A DNA stretch of 64,000 nucleotides from Sphaerimonospora cavernae (GTDB taxonomy: Bacteria; Actinomycetota; Actinomycetes; Streptosporangiales; Streptosporangiaceae). Under the pieces are notes generated by a model. It ran no database searches. It was not told the origin of the DNA and saw only the letters and a list, made by a program, of their open reading frames with translations. The first letter of the stretch is position 1; each line of letters opens with the position of its first letter. Position numbers and translations under genes: made by a program. Location of the stretch: positions 124,001-188,000 of the forward strand of contig NZ_JBHMQT010000018.1 in NCBI RefSeq assembly GCF_042435035.1, given 5' to 3'. Below, in pieces: positions 7,566-16,056 of this stretch.

Positions 7566-7721
7566 GGTAGGGTTGGGGCAGTCGTTACGGGTGAGCTTAG
7601 CTGGCGGGCCGTTCGAGGCCATGCGCCGAGTGATGAAGTAGCCGTTTCCGCATCAGGAAGGTCCCTGGTCCTGATGGCCGGGGGTGGTCGTTGCTTTCGA
7701 CTCGGTGAGGGGGTGCCCGCC

Positions 7722-10568
7722 ATGTCCGTTCCGCTGCGTGAGCCGGTCGTTTCCGGCGAGCCTGTCGCACCGCGCCTTGCGGCCCTGCCCGGTGAGGACG
7801 CGTCTGTATCCGCCCCTGCCGATGCTGCCGGTGCCGGTGAACGCGCTCCCGGTGAACGTGCGGCTGGTGTGAATGCGCGTGCCCAGACTGGGGGTGGCGA
7901 GGCTACCGGTTCCGATGCCGAGGTCGCGGCCGTTGAGGTCGAGGCGGGTGCCCGGATCGGGGCGGCGATCGGTGTCGGATCAACGGAGGGTTCCCCTGGC
8001 TGTAGTGGAGTGTGGGCGGGGTGGCTGGATCGTGGGGGTCCGGAGCCGGTGCCGTTGCCGGTGGGCGTGGCGGATGCGGTGCCGGGGGCGGAGTTGGCGG
8101 GGTTGCTGGCCGGGGTGGATGTGGGCCGCGTGTCGGGGTTCGACACGGTTGAGGTGCTGAAGGCGGCCTACCGGCAGGTGTGTCATGCGCGGGCGTGGTT
8201 TTTGCTGGCGTTGCTGGAGGTGGGGCTGCGCGAACAGGGGTCGGGGGATGGCGTGTGCCGGGTGGAGACGCCGGATGAGTTCGCTCCCGACGAGGCGCGG
8301 GCGGCGCTGGTGTGGTCGCGGCGGCGTTCGGATACGACCTTTGAGCTGGCGTGGAATGTGCATCGCCGGTTGCCGGTGCTGGGGGAGGCGATGCTGGCGG
8401 GGGTTTTGGACGAGCCGAGGGCGGTGGCGTTCGTACGCTGGACGGGAGGGTTGACCGATGAGCAGGCCCACCAGGTGTGTGAGCAGTTGGTGGGCCAGGC
8501 GCCGGGCTGGACGGTCGGGGAGTTGGTCGAGCGCATCCAGCAGATGGTGCTGGCGATCGATCCGTTGTGGGCGCACAAGCGGTATGCCGAGGCGGTGCGG
8601 CGGCGCCGGGTGGTGGGAGTGCGCGGCGAGGACGGCACGGCGAGCGTGTCGGGGTTGGATCTGCCGCTGGATCGGGCGGCGGCTGGATGTGAGCGGATCG
8701 ATGTGCTGGCACGGGCGTGTAAGCGGGCGGGGGACCGGCGGCCGATCGACCATATTCGGGCGGATCTGTTTCTGGGGTCGCTGGACGGGTCGTTTGAGCG
8801 GTTGAGCGATGAGGAGATCATCGCTCATGTCCTCGCGCATCCCTTCATCGACCCCGATCCCGACGCCGGTCCCGGTCCCGGCTCTGGCCCCGATCCCGAC
8901 GCCGGTCCCGGTTCTGGCCCCGATCCCGACGCCGGTCCCGGTTCTGGGCCCGGGTCCGGGTCCGATCACGATCCTGCTCCCGGTCACCATGACAGCTCTG
9001 ATAGCTCTGGTAGTTCTGAGAACTCTGATGGCTGTGATGGCTGTGATGGCTGTGACGCTGACGGCTGTCTCGTGGCGCCTGCGGTTGGCCCCGATGGCGA
9101 CCACAACTCGGGCGAGATCTGGGATGGCCTGAGGATGGCGTCCGGCGGCTGTCCCGGTGGCGGCCGGGGTGATGTTCCCGCTGGCCGCCACGAAGATGGA
9201 CCGGACCGGGGTGGCCCGGTTGCGGGAGGCCGGGGATGGGCGGTGGGGGAAATCCGCGTCGGGGTGACCACCCTGATGGGGCTTGATGAGCATCCCGCTC
9301 ATGTGCCTGGCTGGGGATTCCTGCACGCGGGCCTGGCCCGCCAGGTCGTCGCCGGGATGCTGTCGGGAGAGTGGCGTTTCGCCGTGTGCGGTGACGACGG
9401 TCGTCTCCTGCATGCAGGGATCACCCGTCACCGCCCGCAGCCGGCCACCGCCTCTTCCGGACGTGCTGCCTGCCCGGCCGGTGACGTTCGCCCGGCCCGT
9501 GACAGGCGCCGGGGCGGGATCGTGGAACTGCAGGTCACCTGGGCACGCCTGTGCGAGTTGACGAGTCGGCCCGTCGCCGGGGACGCCTGGTCGAAACTGC
9601 TGGCCGATCTGCTCCGCCAGACCCGCCCGCGCGTGGAACACCACCTTGGGGAGGGAGCTGCGCTCGCCGACGATGACGGCCGTCATTCCGAACCTGAGCG
9701 TGGCAGTGGTCCCGACCCCTGGTCCGGCGGTGATCCCGGGACCGGTCCTGATCCCGGTCCTGATCCCGGTCTTGGGTCCGACCCTGGGCACGGTCCCGCC
9801 TTCGGTCGTGATCGTGATCCTGGTGTCGGCAGCGGTCCCACACGCGATCTCTGTTCAGCATCCCTTCCCGGGTTGGACGCTGCTCCTGGGCGGGATGCTG
9901 CTCCCGGGCGTGGCTCTGGAGCCGATCACGGCCAGGATCCCAGTGCCGGCCATGACCGTGGTCCTGGTTCTGGGTGGAGTCCTGGTTCTGGGTGGAGTCA
10001 CGGTCGTGGTGGGGATGGTCGGCGGGCCGATGCCGTCCTACGGCGCTATGTCCAAATCCGTGGCCGGGTGTGCTCCTGGCCCGGCTGCCGCGTGCCCGCC
10101 ACCAAGACCGACCAGGACCACATCGTCGACTGGGCCTCGGCCGGTCCGACAAGCGCGGGCAACCTGGAGTTGGCCTGTCGTCACGATCACCGGGCTAAGC
10201 ACGAGGGCGGCTGGCGGGTGACCAGGCCCGAGCCGGACATGATCGTCTGGACCAGCCCTCTCGGGCATGTCTACCCGGTCCGGCTCCCTCCGATCATGGT
10301 CGCCCTGCCCGATCCGCGGCCGCGGAACTGGCCGAAGGCACCGCCCGGCCACCTGCCCGAGAACTATGAGCCGATCATGGAGGAGAGCATGGCGGATGAG
10401 GCCTCGACCGGAGGCTCGGCATCAGGACCGGGGCCGGTGGGTCAGGGCTCTCACGGGCAGGGCTCTCACGGGCAGGGCTCTCACGGGCAGGGCTCCTCGG
10501 GGGACCGCACCACGGATATCGAACCCAGGTTTTTCCTTGATTCTGATCACGACGTCCCTCCCTTCTGA
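7722..10568 (+). CDS. DUF222/13E12-type protein with C-terminal HNH endonuclease domain and low-complexity inserts
   Basis: A 948-residue protein. Seen: residues about 120-390 match the DUF222 pattern (AAYRQVCHARAWFLLALLEV, RRRSDTTFELAWNVHRRLPV, EPRAVAFVRWTGGLTDEQA). At about residues 780-830 an HNH motif has CSWPGCRVPATKTDQDHI, DW, NLELACRHDHRAKHEGGW. Between them are long inserts of Asp-Pro-Gly-Ser repeats (about 375-410 and 660-760) and a GCDGCDGCD run; a HGQGSHGQGS repeat is near the C-terminus. ATG 7722 is chosen because GAGGGGG lies about 8 bases upstream. Known: this family is widespread and multicopy in actinobacteria, a putative nuclease often carried by mobile DNA. The low-complexity inserts make it about twice the usual length. 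Substrate unknown. Confidence 0.82.
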   Translation: MSVPLREPVVSGEPVAPRLAALPGEDASVSAPADAAGAGERAPGERAAGVNARAQTGGGEATGSDAEVAAVEVEAGARIGAAIGVGSTEGSPGCSGVWAGWLDRGGPEPVPLPVGVADAVPGAELAGLLAGVDVGRVSGFDTVEVLKAAYRQVCHARAWFLLALLEVGLREQGSGDGVCRVETPDEFAPDEARAALVWSRRRSDTTFELAWNVHRRLPVLGEAMLAGVLDEPRAVAFVRWTGGLTDEQAHQVCEQLVGQAPGWTVGELVERIQQMVLAIDPLWAHKRYAEAVRRRRVVGVRGEDGTASVSGLDLPLDRAAAGCERIDVLARACKRAGDRRPIDHIRADLFLGSLDGSFERLSDEEIIAHVLAHPFIDPDPDAGPGPGSGPDPDAGPGSGPDPDAGPGSGPGSGSDHDPAPGHHDSSDSSGSSENSDGCDGCDGCDADGCLVAPAVGPDGDHNSGEIWDGLRMASGGCPGGGRGDVPAGRHEDGPDRGGPVAGGRGWAVGEIRVGVTTLMGLDEHPAHVPGWGFLHAGLARQVVAGMLSGEWRFAVCGDDGRLLHAGITRHRPQPATASSGRAACPAGDVRPARDRRRGGIVELQVTWARLCELTSRPVAGDAWSKLLADLLRQTRPRVEHHLGEGAALADDDGRHSEPERGSGPDPWSGGDPGTGPDPGPDPGLGSDPGHGPAFGRDRDPGVGSGPTRDLCSASLPGLDAAPGRDAAPGRGSGADHGQDPSAGHDRGPGSGWSPGSGWSHGRGGDGRRADAVLRRYVQIRGRVCSWPGCRVPATKTDQDHIVDWASAGPTSAGNLELACRHDHRAKHEGGWRVTRPEPDMIVWTSPLGHVYPVRLPPIMVALPDPRPRNWPKAPPGHLPENYEPIMEESMADEASTGGSASGPGPVGQGSHGQGSHGQGSHGQGSSGDRTTDIEPRFFLDSDHDVPPF
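8857..8962 (+). repeat. In-frame tandem repeat inside the DUF222-HNH gene
   Basis: Near-perfect repeats of about 30 bases encode PDPDAGPGSG units in the DUF222-HNH gene. The repeated DNA word is CCCGATCCCGACGCCGGTCC. It is a coding low-complexity linker, likely expanded by replication slippage, not a CRISPR array because there are no unique spacers. Confidence 0.75.
10444..10495 (+). repeat. Three 15-base tandem repeats near the 3' end of the DUF222-HNH gene
   Basis: Three exact copies of GGGCTCTCACGGGCA, plus a partial fourth, encode GSHGQGSHGQGSHGQG. The repeat is in frame and lies about 25 codons before the stop. Confidence 0.8.
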
Positions 10569-10623
10569 CAGCCTTCCGGCAGCTTTCCAGCGCAGCCCGT
10601 TCCTGAGGCGTCCTGCCCTCGGT

Positions 10624-10872
10624 CTAGCGCCAGCCGGGCTTGACCAGGCCGGATTCGTAGGCGATGACGACGAGCTGGGCACAGTCGCGGGCCTGGAGCT
10701 TCATCATCGTGCGGCTCACATGCGTCTTGGCCGTCGCGGGCGACAGGCACAGCTTGGCGGCGATCTCGTCGTTGGTCATGCCGCCGCCCACGAGTGTGAG
10801 AACCTCACGTTCGGCCCAGATCCGGAGACCTGAGCTGGCCGAGTTGGGCGCCTCTCGTGCCGACGACCTGGA
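10624..10872 (-). pseudogene. LuxR/NarL-type response regulator, C-terminal fragment only
   Basis: On the minus strand an open frame from 10872 to a TAG at 10626-10624 encodes an intact LuxR helix-turn-helix: AEREVLTLVGGGMTNDEIAAKL, then SPATAKTHVSRTMMKLQARD and QLVVIAYESGLVKPG. No receiver domain and no start codon precede it; the frame is closed upstream by TAA at 10875-10873. The motif quality is high, so decay is probably recent, or the N-terminal part was removed by deletion. It is treated as a remnant, not a functional gene. Confidence 0.75.
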
Positions 10873-11212
10873 TTACGCCGACGACCGCCGACCAAATCAG
10901 ATCTTTCCCATGAAATTGGGTGATGCGGGAGCGCACACCCGCACGTTAGGCCACCGCGGCAGATCATCGCATCCGCCCGAGGTGGCACCGCCCCGTACGC
11001 CTACCGGAGTATGACCGACGGCGCCAGAGCCTGGACACGGCAAGCCCGGCCACCCGCGTCCACAACCGGACATTCCCGTGCTGATCCTGACGTCGTGAGT
11101 CATGCTGAGGTGACCCGCAGGATGGTGGAGGCAGCCGGAGTGGAGGCGGCCGCAGTGGGGGCAACTGGACTGGGGCAACTGGACTGGGGGCAGCAGGGGC
11201 GGAGGTCGCGGG
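10873..11212. other. Intergenic region upstream of gamma-glutamyltransferase
   Basis: 340 bases with no supported gene. A run of related GGGGCAACTGGACTGGGG words occurs at 11157-11185, just before the ribosome-binding site of the downstream gene. No clear promoter or terminator is visible. Confidence 0.5.
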
Positions 11213-13105
11213 ATGAGAAGTGCCATGGTCGCGTCGCTGGGGCTGGTCACGCTTGCCGGCCTGGTGACCCCGCCGACTGTTCTCCCGCCGGCAGCCCTCG
11301 CGTCGGCAGCCCTCCCGCCGGCCTTGGCCGCGCCCGGGCCGTACGCCGCGGACCCGGCGGGGATGTCGGCCCAGCGCAGACCGGATCCCAAGCAGCCGGT
11401 GGCGGAGGGGTACGGCGGGGCGGTGGCGACCGTGGACCTGGACGCGAGCCGGGCGGCGCTGAAGGTGCTGCGTCAGGGCGGCAACGCGATGGACGCCGCC
11501 GTGGCCGCCGCGGCGACGCTCGGCGTGACCGAGGTGTACTCGGCGGGCCTGGCGGGCGGCGGCTTCATCGTCTACTACGACGCCCGCACCCGGAGGGTCA
11601 CCACGATCGACGGCCGGGAGACCGCGCCGCGGGCCATGACCGCCACGACGTTCGAGGGAATCCCGTTCGACGAGGCCGTGACCAGCGGTCTGTCCGTCGG
11701 GGTGCCGGGCAGCGTCGCGCAGTGGGACCTGGCGCTGCGCCGGTTCGGCACGATGTCGCTGCGGCAGGCCCTGCGCCCGGCGATCGAGACGGCCGAGAAG
11801 GGCTTCGTCGTCGACCAGACCTTTCATGACCAGACCGCGCAGAACGCCGCCCGCTTCAAGGACTTCACCTCGACCGCCGCCCTCTTCCTGCCCGGTGGCC
11901 GCCCGCCGGCCGTCGGGTCGGTCTTTCGCAATCCCGACCTCGCCAGGACGTACCGGGAGCTGGGCAGGCGCGGGCCGGCCTGGCTGTACGGCGGGGCGCT
12001 CGGCCGGGAGATCGTGGCCACGGTCAAGCGCCCGCCGGTGGCTCCCGGCTCCACCCGGACGGTCCGGGCCGGGCTGATGGAGAAGGCCGACCTCGCCGTG
12101 TACCGCGCGATCGAGCGCCCACCCACCAAGGTCGCCTATGAGGGACTCGACGTGTACGGCATGGCGCCGCCGTCGTCGGGCGGATCGACGGTCGGCGAGG
12201 CGCTGAACATCCTGGAGGCGCTGCCGCGGGTCGAGTCTCGAAGCCAGGAGTCGCGGACGCAGCGGCTGCATCGGTATCTGGAGGCTTCGCGGCTCGCGTT
12301 CGCCGACCGCAACGCGCATGTGGGCGACCCGGCCCACGTGAACGTGCCGCTCGACGGGCTGCTTTCCGATGTCTTCGGCAAGGAGCGCGCCTGCCTGATC
12401 GGGCCGGTCGCCATGCCGCATCCGGCGGCGCCGGGTGCACCGGACGGGCCCTTCACGGCCTGCAGCGCGCCGTTGTCTCCCGCGCCGTCCCGGGGTTCCT
12501 CACCCGAGGGGGAGCAGCCGGAGGGGCCGGAGACGACCCATCTCGTGGTCGCCGACAAATGGGGCGACGTGGTGGCGTACAACATCACGATCGAGCAGAC
12601 CGGCGGCAGCGGCATCGTGGTGCCCGGCCGCGGATTCCTGCTGAACAACGAGTTGACCGACTTCACCTTCGGCCCCGCGCCGGGCGACCCCAACCTGCCC
12701 GCGCCGGGCAAGCGGCCCCGCTCGTCGATGGCGCCGACGATCGTGCTCAAGGACGGCAGGCCGTTGCTGGCGGTCGGATCGCCCGGGGGCTCGACGATCA
12801 TCACGACCGTGCTCCAGATCCTGGTCCAACGGATCGACTTCGGGATGTCGCTGCCCGAGGCGATCGCCGCTCCGCGGGCGACCCAGCGCAACACGGCGGC
12901 CACGCAGGCCGAGCCCGCGTTCCTCGAGCGGTACGGCGAGGCGCTCACCGCCCTCGGTCACACGCTTGCCCCGGTCCCGGGCCCGCCGACCGGTGAGATC
13001 GGCGCGGCGACCGGACTGGAGTTCCTCGGCGGTGGAAGGATGCGGGCGGTCGCCGAGCCCTCCCGGCGCGGGGGCGGCAGCGCCCTCGTGCTGAGGACGC
13101 GCTGA
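11213..13105 (+). CDS. ggt: Gamma-glutamyltransferase, exported
   Basis: A 630-residue gamma-glutamyl transpeptidase precursor that cleaves glutathione and gamma-glutamyl amides outside the cytoplasmic membrane. Seen: an N-terminal signal peptide (about residues 1-45, alanine-rich hydrophobic core), the large-subunit start GYGGAVATVDLDASRAALKVL, GGNAMDAAVAAAATLGV, and the GGGGFIVYYDA-like AGGGFIVYYD. The nucleophile threonine at about residue 443 is in ETTHLVVADKWGDVVAYN, where self-cleavage gives the small subunit. Substrate-loop PGRGFLLNNELTDF and SSMAPTIVLKDGRP follow. Full length for the family. ATG 11213 has GGAGG 8 bases upstream. No operon partner; the neighbour at 13123 is convergent. 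Confidence 0.95.
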   Translation: MRSAMVASLGLVTLAGLVTPPTVLPPAALASAALPPALAAPGPYAADPAGMSAQRRPDPKQPVAEGYGGAVATVDLDASRAALKVLRQGGNAMDAAVAAAATLGVTEVYSAGLAGGGFIVYYDARTRRVTTIDGRETAPRAMTATTFEGIPFDEAVTSGLSVGVPGSVAQWDLALRRFGTMSLRQALRPAIETAEKGFVVDQTFHDQTAQNAARFKDFTSTAALFLPGGRPPAVGSVFRNPDLARTYRELGRRGPAWLYGGALGREIVATVKRPPVAPGSTRTVRAGLMEKADLAVYRAIERPPTKVAYEGLDVYGMAPPSSGGSTVGEALNILEALPRVESRSQESRTQRLHRYLEASRLAFADRNAHVGDPAHVNVPLDGLLSDVFGKERACLIGPVAMPHPAAPGAPDGPFTACSAPLSPAPSRGSSPEGEQPEGPETTHLVVADKWGDVVAYNITIEQTGGSGIVVPGRGFLLNNELTDFTFGPAPGDPNLPAPGKRPRSSMAPTIVLKDGRPLLAVGSPGGSTIITTVLQILVQRIDFGMSLPEAIAAPRATQRNTAATQAEPAFLERYGEALTALGHTLAPVPGPPTGEIGAATGLEFLGGGRMRAVAEPSRRGGGSALVLRTR

Positions 13106-13122
13106 AGTCACTCCAGCTCAGC

Positions 13123-13296
13123 TCAGCCGAGCATGAGATAGGCCACCACGCCGAGCGCCACCAGGAGCACCACGGCGACGGCGATCCATATCGGCAGCCG
13201 GGACGGCTGCTCCTTGGCGGCCGCGGCGTCCTGCTGATGCGCGAACGCGCGGAACGCCTGGGTGTTGCCGGCCGGGTCAATCTGAGGGTCGGACAT
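13123..13296 (-). CDS. Small single-pass membrane protein
   Basis: A 57-residue protein with a polar N-terminal half (SDPQIDPAGNTQAFRAFAHQ) and a C-terminal membrane helix (LPIWIAVAVVLLVALGVVAYLML), giving a tail-anchored layout. ATG 13296 is the only reasonable start; the ribosome-binding site is weak. It is divergent from SURF1 and convergent with ggt. I do not recognise a named family; similar short proteins beside SURF1 genes are common in actinobacteria, which supports it being real. Confidence 0.6.
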   Translation of the reverse strand: MSDPQIDPAGNTQAFRAFAHQQDAAAAKEQPSRLPIWIAVAVVLLVALGVVAYLMLG

Positions 13297-13393
13297 GGGC
13301 GCAACTCTAGCGACCCCCGAGAGCCCTCGAAGCGATTTGTCGGATTTTCCGCCGGGTGCGGGACCGATGCCATCAGCGGATAGCGTGTTGTGC

Positions 13394-14209
13394 ATGTTGC
13401 GTACCCTGCTCGCTCCCCGGCTGGTGGCCCTCCACCTGCTGGTGATCGGGGTGCTCGTGTCCTTCACCCTGCTCGGACGCTGGCAACTCGGCGTCTTCGA
13501 GGCGTCGGGCCAGCCCAGGCTCGCCGCGGATCCGCCGCCGGTCGCCGTGACCGAGTTGACCCAGGCGGGCCGGCACACACCGGTTGAGGCGGCGGGCCGG
13601 CGGGTGACCGCCACGGGCACCTACGACGCGGGTGGCCAGCTTCTGGTGGCCGACCGGGTGGCCGACGTGGACGCCCCCGGAGGGCGGGCGGCCAGGGACC
13701 AGGGATTCTGGCTGCTCACCCCGCTGCGACTGACGGACGGCACGCTCGTCGCCGTGATCCGCGGCTGGGTGTCCTCGCCGCAGGACCCGGCGGCAGCCGT
13801 GCCCGAGGGGACCGTGACGGTGACGGGACGGCTGCGCCCGGCCGAGCAGACCGACGCGGTGCAGCGCTCGGCGCGGGCGCTGCCGGCGGGACAGGTGGCC
13901 ACCGTGTCCACCTCGGAACTCATCAACGTGTGGACCGACGCTCCGCTGCGCGACGGCTTCGTCGTCGCGACCGCGCAGGAGCCGGCCTCCCTGGCCACGC
14001 CCGTCGCGGTGTCGCCGCCCACCGAGGGCATGGGGCTGACGTGGCGCAATCTGGCATACGCCGCCCAGTGGTGGGTCTTCGCGATCTTCGCGGTCTACAT
14101 GTGGTTCCACTTCGTACGCGACGCCGTACGGACCGACCGGGCGAACCGTACCGGCCAGGCCGCCCCGGCGGCGCCGGGAGGACCGGCCCCCGGTGCGGAT
14201 ATCGTGTGA
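13394..14209 (+). CDS. SURF1-family cytochrome oxidase assembly protein
   Basis: A 271-residue membrane protein of the SURF1/Shy1 family, which helps insert heme a and mature cytochrome c oxidase. Seen: one membrane helix at residues 10-28 followed by GRWQLGVFEASGQPR, the typical R-x-Q-x(5)-K/A SURF1 signature; RVTATGTYDAGGQLLVADR; FWLLTPLRLTDGTLVAVIRGWV; and a C-terminal helix with NLAYAAQWWVFAIFAVYMW. Both membrane segments and the intervening extracytoplasmic domain are intact. ATG 13394 is chosen from the helix position; the ribosome-binding site is weak. The DUF3817 gene follows after 22 bases, probably in the same transcript. Confidence 0.92.
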   Translation: MLRTLLAPRLVALHLLVIGVLVSFTLLGRWQLGVFEASGQPRLAADPPPVAVTELTQAGRHTPVEAAGRRVTATGTYDAGGQLLVADRVADVDAPGGRAARDQGFWLLTPLRLTDGTLVAVIRGWVSSPQDPAAAVPEGTVTVTGRLRPAEQTDAVQRSARALPAGQVATVSTSELINVWTDAPLRDGFVVATAQEPASLATPVAVSPPTEGMGLTWRNLAYAAQWWVFAIFAVYMWFHFVRDAVRTDRANRTGQAAPAAPGGPAPGADIV

Positions 14210-14231
14210 TGAACGGCTTCCAGCAGAGGTA

Positions 14232-14552
14232 ATGATCAACGTGGCTACCGCGCTCAAGTTCTACCGGGTCATGGCGTACATCGTCGGCGTGATGCTGCTC
14301 GCGCTCTGCGGCGCCATGGTCGCCAAGTACGGATTCGACAGCCCCACAGCTGTGGTGGTCGTGGGACAGGCCCACGGTTTCCTGTACATGGTCTACCTGG
14401 TGGCCGCGTTCAACCTCGGCCTCAAGGCCCGATGGGGCATCGGCTACCTGATCCTCGTGCTGTTCTCGGGGACGATCCCGTTCCTGTCCTTCGTCATGGA
14501 GCGGAACGCCACCGACCGCGTCCGCAAGCAACTCGCGGTCGCGGCGGTGTAG
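14232..14552 (+). CDS. DUF3817 membrane protein
   Basis: A 106-residue integral membrane protein. Seen: three hydrophobic segments (about residues 8-28, 42-62, 70-88) with the DUF3817 (PF12823) pattern FYRVMAYIVGVMLL, VGQAHGFLYMVYLVAAFNL and SGTIPFLSFVMERN. AGAGGTA precedes ATG 14232. Known: the family sits next to SURF1 or terminal-oxidase genes in many actinobacteria, as here. Function unknown; a role in respiratory-chain assembly is suggested only by position. Confidence 0.85.
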   Translation: MINVATALKFYRVMAYIVGVMLLALCGAMVAKYGFDSPTAVVVVGQAHGFLYMVYLVAAFNLGLKARWGIGYLILVLFSGTIPFLSFVMERNATDRVRKQLAVAAV

Positions 14553-14596
14553 GACGCCTCCCTGAGACCTCGGGGGCAGGCCCTTCAGCAGGACCT

Positions 14597-14791
14597 TCAG
14601 CGGCCGATCTGGCGGCGGCGGATCCGGCGCAGCCGCGCACGCTGCGACTCGTCGAGCATGAAGTAGGCGACGACCGGGCCGCCCAGCACGCCGAGCACGA
14701 TCAGCCAGGTCAGGATCGAGGGGAGCGGCAGGAGGATGGCGAGCACGGCCACAATCCCCGCACCCACGTAGTACTTTCCGAGTGGCGACAT
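14597..14791 (-). CDS. Small two-helix membrane protein
   Basis: A 64-residue protein starting SPLGKYYVGAGIVAVL, with two hydrophobic helices separated by a short turn and a basic C-terminal tail (LDESQRARLRRIRRRQ). ATG 14791 has AAAGG about 8 bases upstream. The layout is that of a cytoplasm-facing basic tail. No family recognised. It is convergent with DUF3817 and on the same strand as the hemerythrin gene 130 bases upstream. Confidence 0.7.
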   Translation of the reverse strand: MSPLGKYYVGAGIVAVLAILLPLPSILTWLIVLGVLGGPVVAYFMLDESQRARLRRIRRRQIGR

Positions 14792-14923
14792 CGTTCGGCC
14801 TTTCGTGTTCTCTGCTGCGTCGCCCAAGAGAACGTACGAGCCTGTCGCCGAGTTCCCCTTCCTCGGGCACGGCCTGCGACCCTCGGTCGGGCCGCGGCCG
14901 TGCCGCGCGGATATCACACGGTT

Positions 14924-15520
14924 TCAGCCTTTGCCGGACTCTGACTTGCCCATCGCCTTGCGGATCACGTCGCGTGCCCGGTCCATCATCGCGATCGGCG
15001 GGCCGAGCAGGATGTTCCCGGTCGCCGACTCGGGGCCGCCCGGGTGCGGGTGCGTGGGGGCCATCGCTTCGGCGGCCTTGACTCCCACGGCCATCGACCT
15101 GCGCTCGGCCTCACTGGTCGTCGCCTTCAGCTCGGCGAACTCATAGCGCTCCTCGGCGGCGGCGTGGGCGAACACGGCTGCCCTGAGTCTCTCCAGTTCC
15201 TGGGTGAACTCGGGCGTCGTCACGTCCATGTCGTCGAGGCGGCTGAGCATCTCCTTCGCCTCACCCTCCTCCTGCAGGCGACTGTCGACGATGTTGTCGC
15301 CACCGACCAGCTTGCGTCGCGCAAAGGGATGGACGATCTCCTCCTCGGCCGTCTCATGAACGGCGAGCAGGCGGACGAGTCGGCTGAACGCTTCCTTCCG
15401 CTCATCCCCCCGGCACCTGTCGATCTCGTCGAACAGATCTCTGATAAGGGAATGCTGCCGGAGCAGAAGGTCGATGACGTCGTTCTCCTTCATTGTTTCC
15501 GGCCTGGTCTGGCGGTCCAT
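14924..15520 (-). CDS. Hemerythrin HHE-domain protein
   Basis: A 198-residue cytoplasmic protein. Seen: a hemerythrin-like four-helix bundle in residues 10-140 with iron-ligand candidates in LLRQHSLIRDLFDEID, VHETAEEEIVHPFA and FAHAAAEERYEF, matching the HHE (PF01814) spacing. The C-terminal 50 residues (THPHPGGPESATGNILLGP and RDVIRKAMGK) are the tail usual in actinobacterial members. ATG 15520 has GGAGG upstream. Known: these proteins bind oxygen or nitric oxide or buffer iron, often in stress responses. No operon partner is visible. Confidence 0.9.
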   Translation of the reverse strand: MDRQTRPETMKENDVIDLLLRQHSLIRDLFDEIDRCRGDERKEAFSRLVRLLAVHETAEEEIVHPFARRKLVGGDNIVDSRLQEEGEAKEMLSRLDDMDVTTPEFTQELERLRAAVFAHAAAEERYEFAELKATTSEAERRSMAVGVKAAEAMAPTHPHPGGPESATGNILLGPPIAMMDRARDVIRKAMGKSESGKG

Positions 15521-15599
15521 TCGCGCCTCCTCTCTGGTCGTATTCGGGCTACCCCCAACCAGGGACCGAAACGCCCACCCTTAGCTGCGGATTTCGTAG

Positions 15600-15924
15600 T
15601 TTCGCCCCTCCGGCGATCCTCGACCGGCTGCTGCCCGGCCTGGACGGGCTGGACCCTGATGCGAGAGTGGCGGAGACCCAGTTGGCCGTACGCGGCGTCG
15701 ACCGCCTGGACCACCGCTACCTGGAGAATCTCGGGGCCGAGGCCGTGCCTGCCCTGGACCGGCTGCCCGAGCCGGACCGGAGCTGCGTGCTGTTCGAGGT
15801 CGTCGTGGCCAACGAGCTCTACCGCCGGGACCCGTGGAACGGCTGGAACCTCGCCCGTGAGCAGGCACGCGACGTGCTCGCACGCCGGCCGGTGCAGCGG
15901 CGCATCGAATGCCCCGTCCCATAA
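15600..15924 (+). pseudogene. C-terminal fragment of a DUF4153/DUF4173-like membrane protein
   Basis: An open frame encodes LDRLLPGLDGLDPDARVAE, RVDRLDHRYLENLGAEAVPAL and VVANELYRRDPWNGWNLARE, then stops at 15924. This resembles the soluble C-terminus of large actinobacterial membrane proteins that end with a DPW-x-WN-x-R segment. There is no start codon, ribosome-binding site or membrane part upstream; the frame merges into unrelated sequence near 15600. A 5' deletion is the simplest reading. Assignment to the DUF4153/4173 group is from memory of the pattern and is uncertain. Confidence 0.45.
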
Positions 15925-16056
15925 TGGTCCTGCCCGGTTGAAGGTCCTGCCTGGTTCGGGATGGCTTGACCGGTCCAGTACGATCCAGCGAGGTAGCTGT
16001 GCCGTCCGGCCGGCGTTGAGGGGCCCACTGATGAGCGGGACGATGAGGGGGACGAG

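Larger units (their letters stand above)
7409..7721. other. Intergenic region between L11 paralog and DUF222-HNH gene
   Basis: 313 bases without a convincing gene. It contains the GCGTTTTGG array at its left end and a SOS-box-like palindrome at 7550-7565. The reading frame of the downstream gene stays open to the left of its start, but the sequence there is not protein-like and lacks a better ribosome-binding site. I see no terminator hairpin. Confidence 0.6.

Noticed and set aside
8857..8962. CRISPR-like repeat array
   Set aside because: The repeats are in frame inside a protein gene, and there are no unique spacers of even length or cas genes.
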